From the NCBI GenBank assembly GCA_963576735.1, contig OY755171.1, positions 21,550,182 through 21,614,181 on the forward strand: a stretch of DNA of 64,000 bases, given 5' to 3'. The position numbers and the translations under genes were made by a program. The notes beneath the pieces are model-generated. The model worked only from the letters and a program-made list of their open reading frames with translations. It was not told the DNA's origin and did not search any database. Source of the stretch: Bedellia somnulentella. Taxonomy: Eukaryota; Arthropoda; Insecta; Lepidoptera; Bedelliidae. How positions within the stretch are numbered: position 1 is the stretch's first letter; each line of letters opens with the position of its first letter. Below, one piece after another: positions 1 to 10,271 of the stretch.

Positions 1-932
1 GTCTCCGGTTTTTTAAACGAAGCGTCTACAACATTTATATAACTTTATATTGTAATTGAAAAAGAACATAAAGAACACAAGGTTGACCACGTCTAGTGTG
101 TGTTAAAGTGTTTGAAAATAAATACCTCATCGCTGCTGAATTGACCAAACAGACCTCGCCAAAACAAGGACCAAAGCAATAAAACCCTTTTACAACTACC
201 TATTGTTTAATAGAAAACTATTTTGTTGTAAACAATAAACAAAGGTGAAATTTAATTTAATTTTATAAATGTAAACACAAAATGTTTTCAAATATTTAGA
301 ATAACCGCAAAGGTTTAAAGCTCAAATTATTACACCTAAATCGTATGAGAATATTTTGCAACATTATTCCAAACCTATCGAGACGTCGTCATTTGTCATT
401 TCAAGAGATTCGGATCAAAGGAACCAGTGATCTGAGAAATTCACAATTTGAGAATGATTCATTACATTTATATTTATGACACTTCATCACCTTACAAAAA
501 CAATTAATGAACTCTCATATTTTATTTCTTTGCAAATTATGACTATGTTAATTATGATAACTGTGTCAGCTTAGAATAGCACTTCCCCATTTTTTGTAAT
601 AGCAAGTATAGGATGCTGGTAAAAACTAAAAATAATTAAACGTGTCATAATAGTTGGGGTCAATGGTCTCCCATGGGATCTAAATAGGAAGTAGGAAGAA
701 TAGAATTTTTATACTCTACTTTATTTACAACTCAATCAAGGTCGGTTTATGCTGCGGAATTATGTATCGCTAACTATTTGTTAGGGTGCCGTACCTAAAC
801 CGTCGCGCCGCTGTCCCTCCCAAAATGCATTAAATAAATCAGTGATAGATAGAAAGGTTTTTTTTACAGATACTGTTTTTCTGTGGCGGCTATGACAACA
901 AATACTAAAATATATACAAAATAATAAATATA
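1..932. repeat. Segmental duplication, copy a (left part)
   Basis: This non-coding AT-rich stretch is matched closely by 48021-48800. Shared landmarks are the opening CTCCGGTTTTTTAAA, the block around 'gttgaccacgtctag', 'tcgcgccgctgtccctccc' (809-827) and 'gatactgtttttctgtg'. Copy a has an extra segment (about 100-500) that is missing from copy b. Copy b has a SINE inserted at the position matching about 40-48, so this copy shows the empty site. I see no gene here. The duplication resumes at 1195-1420 and again around 1520-1548 and 1801-1876. Confidence 0.85.
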
Positions 933-1175
933 TACATACATATACTCACGGCTATATATCCCTATAAGGGGTAGCCAGAGCTAAGAAATTAAAAATATCT
1001 CAGCCACTTTTGGAAAATGCAGTGGGGAAAAGATGGTAAAATAAAGGTTGTTGGTGATGAGTCGCCAACCGCATCGCCCAAAAGTCCCTCAAAAGCCCCA
1101 AAGCCGTTAGTCGCCTCTTACTTTTACCCACCGGAAGAAATGGGGTAGTGCTATTCTAAGCCGACACTACAAAGC
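933..1175 (-). mobile_element. Family A short RTE-derived element
   Basis: Read on the minus strand it begins AGTGTCGGCTTAGAATAG and ends TAGCCGTGAGTATATGTATG. It is a nearly complete copy of about 243 bp. The paralogous segment at about 48795-48810 lacks it, giving an empty site. It has no ORF and no tRNA-type A/B boxes. Confidence 0.85.
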
Positions 1176-1194
1176 TATACATTAATTAATATGT

Positions 1195-1420
1195 ATACGG
1201 GCCAAATAATAAGTATAAAATTCCAGGTAATATCTAATACCTTCCCTTGGCACTAGATAGCGTTGCGTTACTTCTACATCGCGGTATGAATTCTTTTAAA
1301 CTTTTCTATGTATAGGTGGGAGTTCAACTATTTTGTACACATTTAATTAATATTGACGCCATAACAATGCATTTTTGACGATCTGTAGTTATGGCTAATA
1401 GCCGTCGGCTATCTAGGTTT
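1195..1420. repeat. Segmental duplication, copy a (middle part)
   Basis: It matches 50958-51160, including 'aattccaggtaa', 'ggcactagat.gcgttgcgtt', 'acttctacatcgcg' and 'tttttgacgatct'. It is non-coding. In copy b this piece is separated from the left piece by about 2.1 kb of inserted elements. Confidence 0.75.
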
Positions 1421-1548
1421 AATTAAGGTAACCAACGTTAGATAGAGTAATTTAAGTGTTAAACATAAACATTAAATGTAGTTGAGAGTGACTCGGAGTC
1501 CTATGTCATTTGTCAACAGAGTGAAATTACGACCCGGAACTTTAGTTA

Positions 1549-1800
1549 GGGCCAGCGCTGACTGCCGGCATGGCATGGCAAAGGATTTCGGTACAGATAT
1601 AGCATTTTTAATCTTAATTCCATGAGAATAGAATTCATTTTACTTCATTTTGACACAACGATGCCGACGTTCTGTCCTACCGCGGCCTCCCTCGGCATCG
1701 TTGTGTCAAAATGAATTGTATACCCATGGTTATAAGATTAAAAATGCTATATCTATACCGAAATCCTTTGCCATGCCATGCCGGCAGTCAGCGCCGGCCC
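1549..1800. mobile_element. PIF/Harbinger (Tourist)-like MITE
   Basis: This 252-bp element has long terminal inverted repeats. Both ends read GGGCC(A/G)GCGCTGACTGCC inward, and the match continues imperfectly for about 110 bp (GGCATGGCATGGCAAAGG, then TTTTAATCTTA, then TTTTGACACAACGATGCCGA), leaving a short central spacer. TTA directly flanks both ends (1546-1548 and 1801-1803). A 3-bp TTA duplication with GGGCC termini is the established signature of PIF/Harbinger and Tourist MITEs. The paralogous locus near 54020-54040 lacks it. The small ORFs across it are shadows. Confidence 0.75.
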
Positions 1801-1827
1801 TTAGACTTACTTTTACTCAAGACTCAA

Positions 1828-1876
1828 GCGTTCACGCCGTATATCCCCGAAGGGGTTGGCATTGGCAGAGGTTCTA
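1828..1876 (-). mobile_element. Family B-prime SINE, 3' part (interrupted)
   Basis: On the minus strand this holds the 3' module of family B (ACCCCTTCGGGG hairpin, then GGCGTGAACG). It breaks off at TA 1875-1876 where a TIR element is inserted, and resumes at 5295. The uninterrupted paralogue is at 54049-54183. Confidence 0.75.
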
Positions 1877-3069
1877 AAGCGTCCAGTACACAATGGCCGA
1901 CGTTGGCCCACTGCTCGTCATCGCCACTGTGTACAGGGGGCAATGGTGCATGTTGGCGGATAATTGCCGATCGTGGCGCGCAATGTTGTCGGTTTTTCGG
2001 GCACACTTCAAAGGAATCGTGGCGTAGCGTGGCCGGTGGTGTTTCCACAATGGGCCATTGCTTAGTTCGTCACCGACCGCTCGTAGGTACTTATACTTTT
2101 TAGGAATATTTTATTGCAAAATGTATTTATAATCACTATATCGACGCTAGAAAGGCAGAATGTATTAAGCGCCACTTTTGGTGAAATTGAGTTATATACA
2201 TCGTTAGAATCGCCTGATTTTTCTCTTTCGAATGGTGTGGGTCTCGTTTTGATCTAAGCACTTTTTTGGCGCTTAATACGTTGGTGATTTTGGAAATAAT
2301 TATACTTTTTTTTGTATTAACAACCACCCTTTTATATGGTTTGTAAGTTCAAACATACATTATGTTAGGAAAGAAATATAAAACAATTTACCCTTCCTGA
2401 AATAGTTAAAGACTTTGCGTTAATTCATTTTTATCAAATATTGATTTTCAATCTTTACTCAGTTAAGCATTTTTACCTGCTTGTGTTATAAACAATAATT
2501 GATATAAACCAAAATGATTTTCTTTCAATAAGCACATTTTGTGAGTTAATACGTTTTAATTGTTTGTATTTTAAGCTCACTGGTACGTAAACTATTTTGC
2601 CGGTCGGCTTTCTTCACTTTTTTGGCTGTTAATACAAGTTTACTTGAATCAGTCTTATGGTACAATTGGCACTTAAGCTGTTTTTGTGATCTGTAAATAA
2701 TTTATATTTGCGACATAAAACAATTCAAAAGAACCTTAACAAACCAGAATATGGTCGTTAGACTGTAATACGTAAGCTTTATTGCTCAAAAACACTAATA
2801 TTATAAATAGAAGTGGTTGAAAGACTGTCGCTTCAGCCACCCGCGGGGCTTCATCGGGAGAGGGCGTGTGTTGGTGTGCCACTTGGCGCCGTCTGCGCAG
2901 TGTGATTACGTAGGTACAGAACTTGATTTTTTCGTTGGTATTATAATTATGCGGTACCTATCAATTATTACAAATGATCATCATTTACAGGCCCAAAGCA
3001 TCGTACTTATAACAAAATGTCTAAAAGTTACTTACTTGCTCTCGCAAATATTCAGGTTATAATCTGACG

Positions 3070-3720
3070 AAGAAGAAGTATATTGTTACACATGGGGAGA
3101 AGCTGATGGGAATCGAGGTGGTAACGAAATTGCGACTATCCTCACAAAATATATTAAAATGGTTGATGAACGGCAGACGGTAAAGAATTTACTTGTGTAT
3201 AGTGACAGTTTTGCGGTGGGCAAAATCGCAACAAAGTTGTTTTTGCAGCGGTTCACACAGCGGTGCAGGCATGTAAATGTATTAAAACAATACGAATGAA
3301 TTTTCTGTTTCCGGGTCATACTTCTATACCTGTAGACAGTTCTATACTTGTAGACCTTCCAAAGGGTTGTCTGGAAGAGATCGCTTTTGGCGATAAGACC
3401 GCCGATTGTACCTCACTGTAAACTGTATCATAATTTCTTTTGTAAATTTGTGTTTGATGTACAATAAAGAGTTATTCTATTCTATTCTAGACAGTGTTCA
3501 TGCTGAAATCGAAAGAAGCGTAGAAAACATGATCATGATCTTTGCGCCTTCACAAAATGGGCAACAGTATTTGAGCTGGCGAGAAAGAATCCCAAATCCA
3601 GGCTTGGGACTTTATAGCTGATAAATATTTCAAAAACAATCTTGCTGGTAAAATCAGTAAGGTCCGACTAAAAAAAATAGCATGAGCGACTCTGCTTTTG
3701 CAGAAAAAGAAGAAGTTATA
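3070..3720 (+). pseudogene. Decayed transposase-like gene (split by LINE insertion)
   Basis: Translated on the plus strand in shifting frames this gives YTWGEADGNRGGNEIATIL, then LLVYSDS, then after a frameshift FPGHT-IPVDS, and beyond the LINE insertion DSVHAEIERSVENM. The order W-E...RG..EI, then (Y/F)SD, then GHT..(V)D, then H..IE resembles a DDE/RNase H-like transposase common in arthropod genomes. The aspartates and the final glutamate would be the metal-binding residues; that is inference. The LINE fragment 3341-3487 cuts it exactly between VDS and DSVHAEIER. The frame is broken by stops and shifts. The gene lies inside the TIR pair 2141/5099, so it is probably that element's own transposase. 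Confidence 0.5.
3341..3487 (+). mobile_element. LINE 3'-end fragment (same family as 42308-44839)
   Basis: This is a 5'-truncated insertion of about 147 bp with the same 3' UTR as the LINE at 42.3 kb: the TTGTCTGGAAGAGATCGC block with its hairpin, then 'gtacaataaagagttattct' and a TTCTA-type tail. An 8-bp target duplication TAGACAGT lies on both sides (3333-3340 and 3488-3495). It interrupts the transposase-like gene. Confidence 0.85.
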
Positions 3721-3784
3721 GAAGAAGAAACAGACGCCTTGAAGATAACTTACACAATAACAGACTCCCTATATCAAAACAAAA

Positions 3785-3882
3785 ACATACATACATACAT
3801 ACATATACTCACGGCTATGAATCCCTAGATGGGGTAGCCAGAGCTAAGGAATTAGAAATTCCTCAGCCACGTTTGGAAAGTT
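3785..3882 (-). mobile_element. Family A element, 5'-truncated
   Basis: Only the last ~95 bp of family A are present, ending in CGTGAGTATATGTATG and an ATGT microsatellite on the minus strand. It lies inside the 3-kb TIR transposon. Confidence 0.8.
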
Positions 3883-4162
3883 CATACACGAAAGACACTA
3901 CACAGCAAACAAAAACACCCAAAATAAAAACATGGAGATTTAATGAAGCTTTGTAAGACATTCGCCATCCCACGGAGATACAATGAAGAATACTTTAGCC
4001 TACAACCTGCTATGCTAAATAGACTTTGCAAAATACTGATATTAAAGATAATGTTGATGATGAAGCTTTCTAGATGCTTCTATATTTAATATGATTTGTT
4101 TTTTTTACTCTAAGTAACAGGACTGTTTTTTTTGGGATAAGTACCCGCTTAAGTTTATTGAT

Positions 4163-4375
4163 TAATTCTTCCGGTGGGTGTACGTAAGAGGTGACTTATG
4201 GTATTGGGGTTTTTAAGGGATTTTTGGGCGATGCGGTTGGAGACCCATCACCAACAATCTTTACTTTACCATCTTTTCCCCACTCAAGTTTCCAAAAGTG
4301 GCTTAGGAATTTCTAATTCCTTAGCTCTGGCTACCCCTTCTCGGGATTTATAGCCGTGAGTATATGTATGTATGT
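4163..4375 (+). mobile_element. Family A element
   Basis: Family A from 'cttccggtgggtgtacgta' to TAGCCGTGAGTATATGTATG, lacking the first ~35 bp. It lies inside the 3-kb TIR transposon, in the opposite orientation to the copy at 3785-3882. Confidence 0.85.
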
Positions 4376-5294
4376 ACTGATAAGAAAACCTGATATTTTA
4401 AACGATCTTATGGTCAAGAAAAACTGAATGAAGACTGAAAAATGAAAACTATACTTAATAATAATGTTTATGCGACGTATTTCTGTAACGTTTTTAAATG
4501 TGGCAAAACAAGAATGTATCTAATCAGGAATACGACCAAAAAAGATTCAAGCTTAAAATATGATTGTTACTTAAGAATAATATTGATATTGCAATAAAAC
4601 CATTACTAAAAATAAGTATATTTATATATTAATAAAATTTAAATATTATGTCCAAATACCAGTTAATTCACGCCTTAAGACATTCTGCTCCGATACATTT
4701 GTTGTGTACAGTCTGTTTATTTCGTTCTTATGGAATATTTAAAGTAACGTAAAATAATTAAAACATTTTTCCCCTCTGGTGGTCACATCTAATTGGTCGT
4801 TAAACCTATTTTGCATGGGAATAATCGAAAAATATGATGTCGCTTCAGCCAATTTTACCTGACCGAGATTTTAGATGCGTACGTATTATGTCCCTTATTT
4901 TTGTAAATAGAAGATTTAGAACTCTTATTTTTACAGGAATACATGGAAAATCTTTTCAATTATAACTGTTTTCATTTTCAAAGCAATGTCTGCCATAGTT
5001 ACAGAAATATGATTTTTTTTCAAAAAAATTAAACTTTAAATTGCTCTGGTGGACATTTTATGAAATGGCGCTTAATACATTCTGCCTTTCTAGCGTCGAT
5101 ATGACGTAAAAATAACATAAATAGCGCCATAAATAAAATAAATTACATACATAATAATAAATAAATAGCTGCAACCATAATTACTTCGACGTCCGTCGCA
5201 AGTGGATTGCCAGACAGTAATGAGCAATGGGCCATGGTGTGAATTGCCAATTGCGAAGCGTGGCCCATCGTGGTCCAATGTGTATTGGGCGCTT

Positions 5295-5472
5295 TATACT
5301 CTGAACATCACTTGATATTGTCACCTGGTGTTCAGAGTATCCACGTTTTGCTTGGACAGTGTACTCACGTGATAGGAGGCAGACCAACCGTTCTTGAACC
5401 AATACACTGTCACATCACTAAGTACAACTTTGTCACGTAAACCCACGTGGCAAAGTTGTACAGGTTTCCTAA
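5295..5472 (-). mobile_element. Family B-prime SINE, body part (resumes)
   Basis: This continues the SINE broken at 1876: 'cacctggtgttcagagta', 'ttgcttggacagtgtactca', 'gtgataggaggcag' and 'aatacactgtcacat' match family B. It then contains a local hairpin (about 5421-5461) with stem TACAACTTTG/CAAAGTTGTA around AAACCC, which replaces the usual body sequence. The tRNA head is missing. Confidence 0.7.
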
Positions 5473-5909
5473 TATATTCAATTAAACGTTTACAAGGTTT
5501 TGATATCACAATGTATGATAGTACAGATACTGAATAATTATTAAAACATAATAATTATTTTATGATAAATGGTGATAATCAATATAACATTTTCACACGC
5601 ATAAAAGTAAGTTTAACAAGATGCCGACCCACCATGTCTGCACCAAAGTTTAAGGTCTGATGCACTCTAATTTTTGGTCTTATTCTACTCCTAGAGACTA
5701 CTATGCGGGCATAATATTTTTTTTAGTGTAATTTATAAATTGACAGTCAAAATTTATAATAACGTAAAAGCTTCACAGGTATATTAATAATATACGAAAA
5801 AATCACGATGAACACCGAAACTAAGAAACCAAGAATTTTAATACCATAAAAATCATTGCACTCAGTAAGGATCGAATTTGCGACTTCTAGATCCAGAAGC
5901 CACTGGAAT
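5473..5909. other. Non-coding stretch, nothing recognised
   Basis: AT-rich sequence. I see no credible ORF, RNA gene or terminal repeat here. Confidence 0.5.
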
Positions 5910-5988
5910 TTTCAAAAGAGGCTGTTGAATTTCTAATCCTGTCTTGTCTCTAGCTACCCTTGTTTTTACTTTATAGCCGTGAGTATAT
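5910..5988 (+). mobile_element. Degenerate family A 3' end
   Basis: A diverged copy of the last ~80 bp of family A ending TTTATAGCCGTGAGTATAT. It is older than most others: the GGATT after the hairpin is altered and the microsatellite is lost. Confidence 0.5.
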
Positions 5989-6610
5989 AGACTTATGGAT
6001 AGTTTTGGAACAAGGCCTGTAGTGTTGGTTTGTAATACGAGTATCACCTTCTCTTCTCTTGATGTTCTTGGCACAGTAAGTGTGCAAAAATAGTTTGATT
6101 TCATAAATTCTTACCCAAATTAACATCCAAAAGTTTCTAAGGGCTACTTGATTCAGGAATTGCTGCAATCCTTCTGGGGATTTATAATTGTGAGCTTATA
6201 TTAGTTTGTTTAAATAGGTTTATCTTGAATAACATCCAGACAGTCGAGCGCTGAGCTTAGGTAAGTATATTAGAGAAACTTTGGCGCCAAGCGTGAACAG
6301 CTCAAAATAGTCTGAAGTGACAACCTTGAATTGAAGACAAAACACTAAACTCAGCGCTAAGTTCCCCAGTTTGGTGATGATATAAAGCTTGGTTCTTTTA
6401 TTACTACAGTGTAATCGTAAAATGACTCATTTGTACTACTAGTATTTTTTACATCATACTTAACGAATCAACACATTATAAATGCAAAAAATCCATTGGC
6501 GTTTAATGGTCATTACGTGATAACATTTTCCGGGCAATATGGACACTACCCCTGTCAAATGAAACGTACGTTTTAAAAGTTAAAGTATCCATGTCTTCAA
6601 GCATAGTAGA

Positions 6611-6851
6611 CTCATATGTATGCTGTATGTACATATACTAACGGCTATAAGCCCTTGTAGGAATAGCCAGAGCTAAGGAATTAGAAATTCCTCGGCCACA
6701 TTTGGAAAGTTGAGTGGGGAAAAGATAATAAAATAATGGTTGTTGGTGATGGGTCTAACCATATCGCCCAAAAATCCCTTGTGAGTCCCAATACCCTTAG
6801 TCACCTCTTCCGGAAATAATGGAGTAATGCTATTCTAAGCCTACACTACAC
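6611..6851 (-). mobile_element. Family A element with target duplication
   Basis: A full-length copy on the minus strand, from about GCTGTGTAGTGTAGGCTTAG to CGTTAGTATATGTAC. An 11-bp target duplication AGCATAGTAGA lies at 6600-6610 and 6852-6862. The long, variable target duplication fits target-primed reverse transcription rather than cut-and-paste. Confidence 0.85.
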
Positions 6852-7169
6852 AGCATAGTAGATATATTATTATTTAAGTACCGTTGCTATAATTTTGAAG
6901 GTGTAAGAGATACAATTAGAATAGCACTACCCCATCTCTTCCCGTGGGTGTCGTAGAAGTCGACTAAGGGACTAGGGCTTTTCCATCTTCGCTCTTACAC
7001 CAATCCAAGGTCTGCCGCGCCGAGGGATGCATGGCCAGGGGTGAGCCTGGTCGCTAGCGTGCCGCCGTCCCGGAGCTTGGTGCACTCCGGGTACTAAATA
7101 ACCTTACCTAGTCAAGCGGGGCTCTGGCTAGGTGGACAGTTTACTTCCCTTGCTTCTCGTGGGTCCAAT

Positions 7170-10100
7170 ATGTGTTCAAATTTTAGTAAACACAGAGGCG
7201 GCGATGTAGCTCGCCACTCATCACGCCATGGTTGCTCACGGGGCGAAAAGTGGGCTAAAGAGACCCGCTTCAGTACGATGAATGTATGTGGAGGAATGTT
7301 TGAAAAATTAGATGAAGTATGTATGATTATGAATGAAAGAAAACTGGATTTTCTTTGTGTAAATGAGACGAAGCGTAAGGGAAAGGAAGTTTCACAACTT
7401 GGCAACATTACAGCAATCTGATCTGGAGTCGCTGACAGTGACCGAGCTTGCCAAGGAGTGGGACTTCTGATATCTGAAAGGATGGCTCAGTGTATGAAAG
7501 ATTACGAATGTGTGAGTCCAAGGCTCCTGTGGATTAAGGTGAAATTGGGACTAGTCCGGATGCGCATAATTTGCGTATACGCTCCGGACATGTCTAAATC
7601 CCTATCCGAGAGGGAGGAGTTTTGGAATCTGTTAGACGATGTTGTGAATGGGTGTGATCAGAATGAGAGACTTGTAATGTTAGGAGATTTTAATGGCTGG
7701 GTTGGTGTGTCACGCAACGGTTGCGAAAGAGTTTTAGCAAAGTTTGGTGATCAAAGGGTAAATGAGAATGGTGAGAAATTGATTGAGGTATGTTTGGAGA
7801 GGAATCTTTGTGTTACAAACACGTTGTTTAAGCACAAAGATATCCATATGTATACAAGACAGAGGGGAAGCGAGAGAAGTATGATTGATTTTGTGATAGT
7901 TGATGAAAGGCTGAGAGCAAAAGTTGTTGACACCAGGGTCTATAGGGGCACGAACGTTGGCACAGATCACTTTCTCGTTATATCACGATTAAGGGGTCTG
8001 TGCACGCGTTGGCGTCACAGGCCTAAAGTGTCAACAACGGATTTTGCGAGAATAAAAGTAGAAAAACTGCAAGAAGATGAAAATATCAGAGATGAATACT
8101 TGAGGAAATTGGATGATAGACTAAGTTGCGTGGAGATGAGGGATGAAATGGAAATAGAAGAAGTATGGGATGTGCTCAAATCGACGATGGTTGAATGTGC
8201 GACGGAAGTATGTGGAGTGTGTAAAAGGTCAAATAGACCACCAACAAGTTGGTGGGATAAAGTTGTGAAAGAGGCGGTTGGTGATAAGAAGAAAGCGTGG
8301 TTAGATTTACTAGCGATTAAAGCTAGTAAACGGATGGATGCGAGTGTAACTGACGATGTAGTGCAGAAAAGTGAAGATGAATATAAGAGAGTTAAGAATG
8401 AGGTAAAGAAGAAAATAGAAAAGAAAAAGCGGGATTTGCAAGAGTGGTGTGAGAGGAAACTTTCTGATAATTTCCGGAATAACCAAAAGTTATTCTGGAA
8501 GTATATCCGGAAAGAAAAGGGAGTTTCCCAAAACACGAGAGTGAGTGTAATAAGAGATGAACAGGGTGAATTGGCGACGGATGAAAGTAGCATGAAACGG
8601 GTATGGAAGAATTATTTTGAGGGACTGTTTGAGAAAGAAGATGCATCCATTTCTTCGCCAATCGACAGTAATGTTGATTGGAACGGGGAGATGGGTGAAT
8701 TTAGTGACAGCGAGATTAGTATGGAAGAAATAATGAAAGCAATGAAAAGTATGAAATTAGGGAAGGCGGCAGGGTATGATAGGATTACTATCGAAATGCT
8801 GAGGGCTGGTAAAGGGTTGGTGGCTTCTTGGTTGCACTTCCTTTTCCAAAAATGCTGGTCGAGTGGCAAAGTTCCACGAGACTGGTGCAAGGCGGTGATT
8901 GTGCCTCTATATAAAGGAAAGGGGTCACACCAAGAGGCTAAAAACTACCGCGGCATCAGCTTACTCAGCATTGTTGGTAAATTGTATGCTAAGGTACTGA
9001 TTGAAAGAGTGATGAATGAAACTGATGAGAAAATATGGGATGTGCAAGCGGGATTTAGGAAAGGAATGGGATGTATGGATCAAATCTTCTCTCTAAGGAG
9101 CATCACCGAAAAGTTTTTAGCTAAGAACCAAAAGGTGTATTGCTCCTTCATTGATTTAGAGAAGGCGTATGATAGGGTGGTAAGAAAGTGTTTATGGGAG
9201 GTGTTATCCAAGTTCGGTTTGGGGAGTCAACTTATACGTGCATTGGTATCACTTTATGAGGATTCTAGTGCATGTGTAAGAGTAAACGGGGAAAACACTG
9301 ACTGGTTCGGAATCTCTAGGGGTGTCCGACAGGGATGTGTAGCTTCTCCGTGGCTCTTCAATTTGTTCATGGATGACTGTTTGACAGAGTTGCGTGAAAG
9401 TGATTATGGACTAAGGATGGGTGGATTCATCATTAAATGCCTCTTGTATGCTGACGATCAAGTGCTACTTGCATCATCGGCAGAAGAGTTGCAAGAGATG
9501 ATGAATATTGCATGTGAGTCTTTTGTAAGAAAGGGAATGAGGGTGAATGTGGATAAGACCAAAACGATGGTTTTTGAGAGACAGGAAGATGTGACAGAAT
9601 GCGTGATTGCGATTGATGGTAAGGATGTGGAACAGGTGAAGGAGTTTGTATATCTGGGAAGTTTGTTTACAAGGGATGGGAAATGTGATGAAGACATTGA
9701 AAGAAGAGTGAAAAAGGGTAATGCGGTAAATGGAGCAATGAATAGCCTAATGATCAGTCAAACGGTGTCTGAAAAGGCCCGAATGGCTGTGCATGATGCT
9801 GTTCTTGTTCCTACGCTTATGTATGGAAGCGAATGTTGGGTGTGGCAGAAGAAGCATGAGAGCAGAGTGAATGCAGTAGAGATGAGGTCCCTCAGAAAAA
9901 TTTGTAATGTTAGATTATGTGACCGAGTGAGAAATAGTGTTATTCCTGAAGAGTGTGGTGTGAAAGATGATATTGTAAGAAAGATAGAAAAAGGAATGTT
10001 GAGATGGTTTGGGCACATAGAGAGGATGGATGATAGAAAATTGGTAAAAGGGATCTATAGAGCTAGTGTGGATGGTAATGTTAGTAGAGGACGACCACGG

Positions 10101-10271
10101 AGAACACACTTGGACCAAATTGAGAGTGTGCTCAAAAAGGCTGGCGTCCGAAGTATGAAGAATAAAAGAGCATGTATGAAAAGATTGATGGATGTAAACG
10201 AAGCTAGAGAGGTTTGTCAGGATCGTGCGAAGTGGCGATCAATAGTCTCTGCCTACCCCAATGGGAACTAA
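7170..10271 (+). pseudogene. RTE endonuclease-reverse transcriptase, one in-frame stop
   Basis: This is the single protein of the RTE element. The N-terminal part (from about 7275) begins the apurinic-type endonuclease: MNVCGG, then FLCVNETKRKG. One TGA at 7419-7421 breaks an otherwise continuous frame that runs open for 937 codons to the TAA at 10269. Later endonuclease motifs are GDFNGW (about 7683) and GTDHFLV (about 7960). Reverse transcriptase blocks follow: NYRGISLLSIVGKLYAKVL, FIDLEKAYDRV (about 9147), GVRQGCVASPWLFNLF, and the catalytic YADD at 9447-9458. The C-terminal tail has MLRWFGHIERM and RGRPRR, as usual in RTE proteins. The last codons (Tyr-Pro-Asn-Gly-Asn-stop) overlap the 3' hairpin shared with families A and B. 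One stop makes it inactive as read, unless the stop is polymorphic, an error or read through. Confidence 0.9.

Larger units (their letters stand above)
2141..5099 (+). mobile_element. 3-kb TIR transposon with 34-bp perfect TIRs
   Basis: The perfect 34-bp inverted ends begin TCGACGCTAGAAAGGCAG and end with TTAAGCGCCA (2141-2174 and 5066-5099). They are flanked by TA (2139-2140 and 5100-5101). Variants of the inner motif GGCGCTTAATAC recur inside the ends (about 2269-2282, 2545-2560, 2618-2635), as expected of repeated transposase-binding sites. It carries a decayed transposase-like reading frame (about 3070-3720) and later insertions: one LINE fragment and two family A copies. I do not recognise the superfamily with certainty. 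Confidence 0.65.
1877..5294. mobile_element. TA-target TIR element (MITE) carrying a nested transposon
   Basis: The termini read AAGCGTCCAGTACACAATGG on the left and, reverse-complemented, AAGCGCCCAATACACATTGG on the right, flanked by TA (1875-1876 and 5295-5296). Removing it restores a continuous SINE like the one at 54049-54183. Without the inner element at 2141-5099 it would be only about 455 bp, so it is a MITE that later served as a target. TA duplication suggests Tc1/mariner-type insertion, but the family is not recognised. Short frames at 1824-2048 and 5090-5402 have no recognisable product. Confidence 0.65.

Noticed and set aside
7734..10118. Minus-strand ORFs up to 192 codons across the RTE
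   Set aside because: Shadow frames of the endonuclease-RT gene; low-complexity Ser/Leu/Phe composition mirrors its Lys/Glu-rich coding strand.
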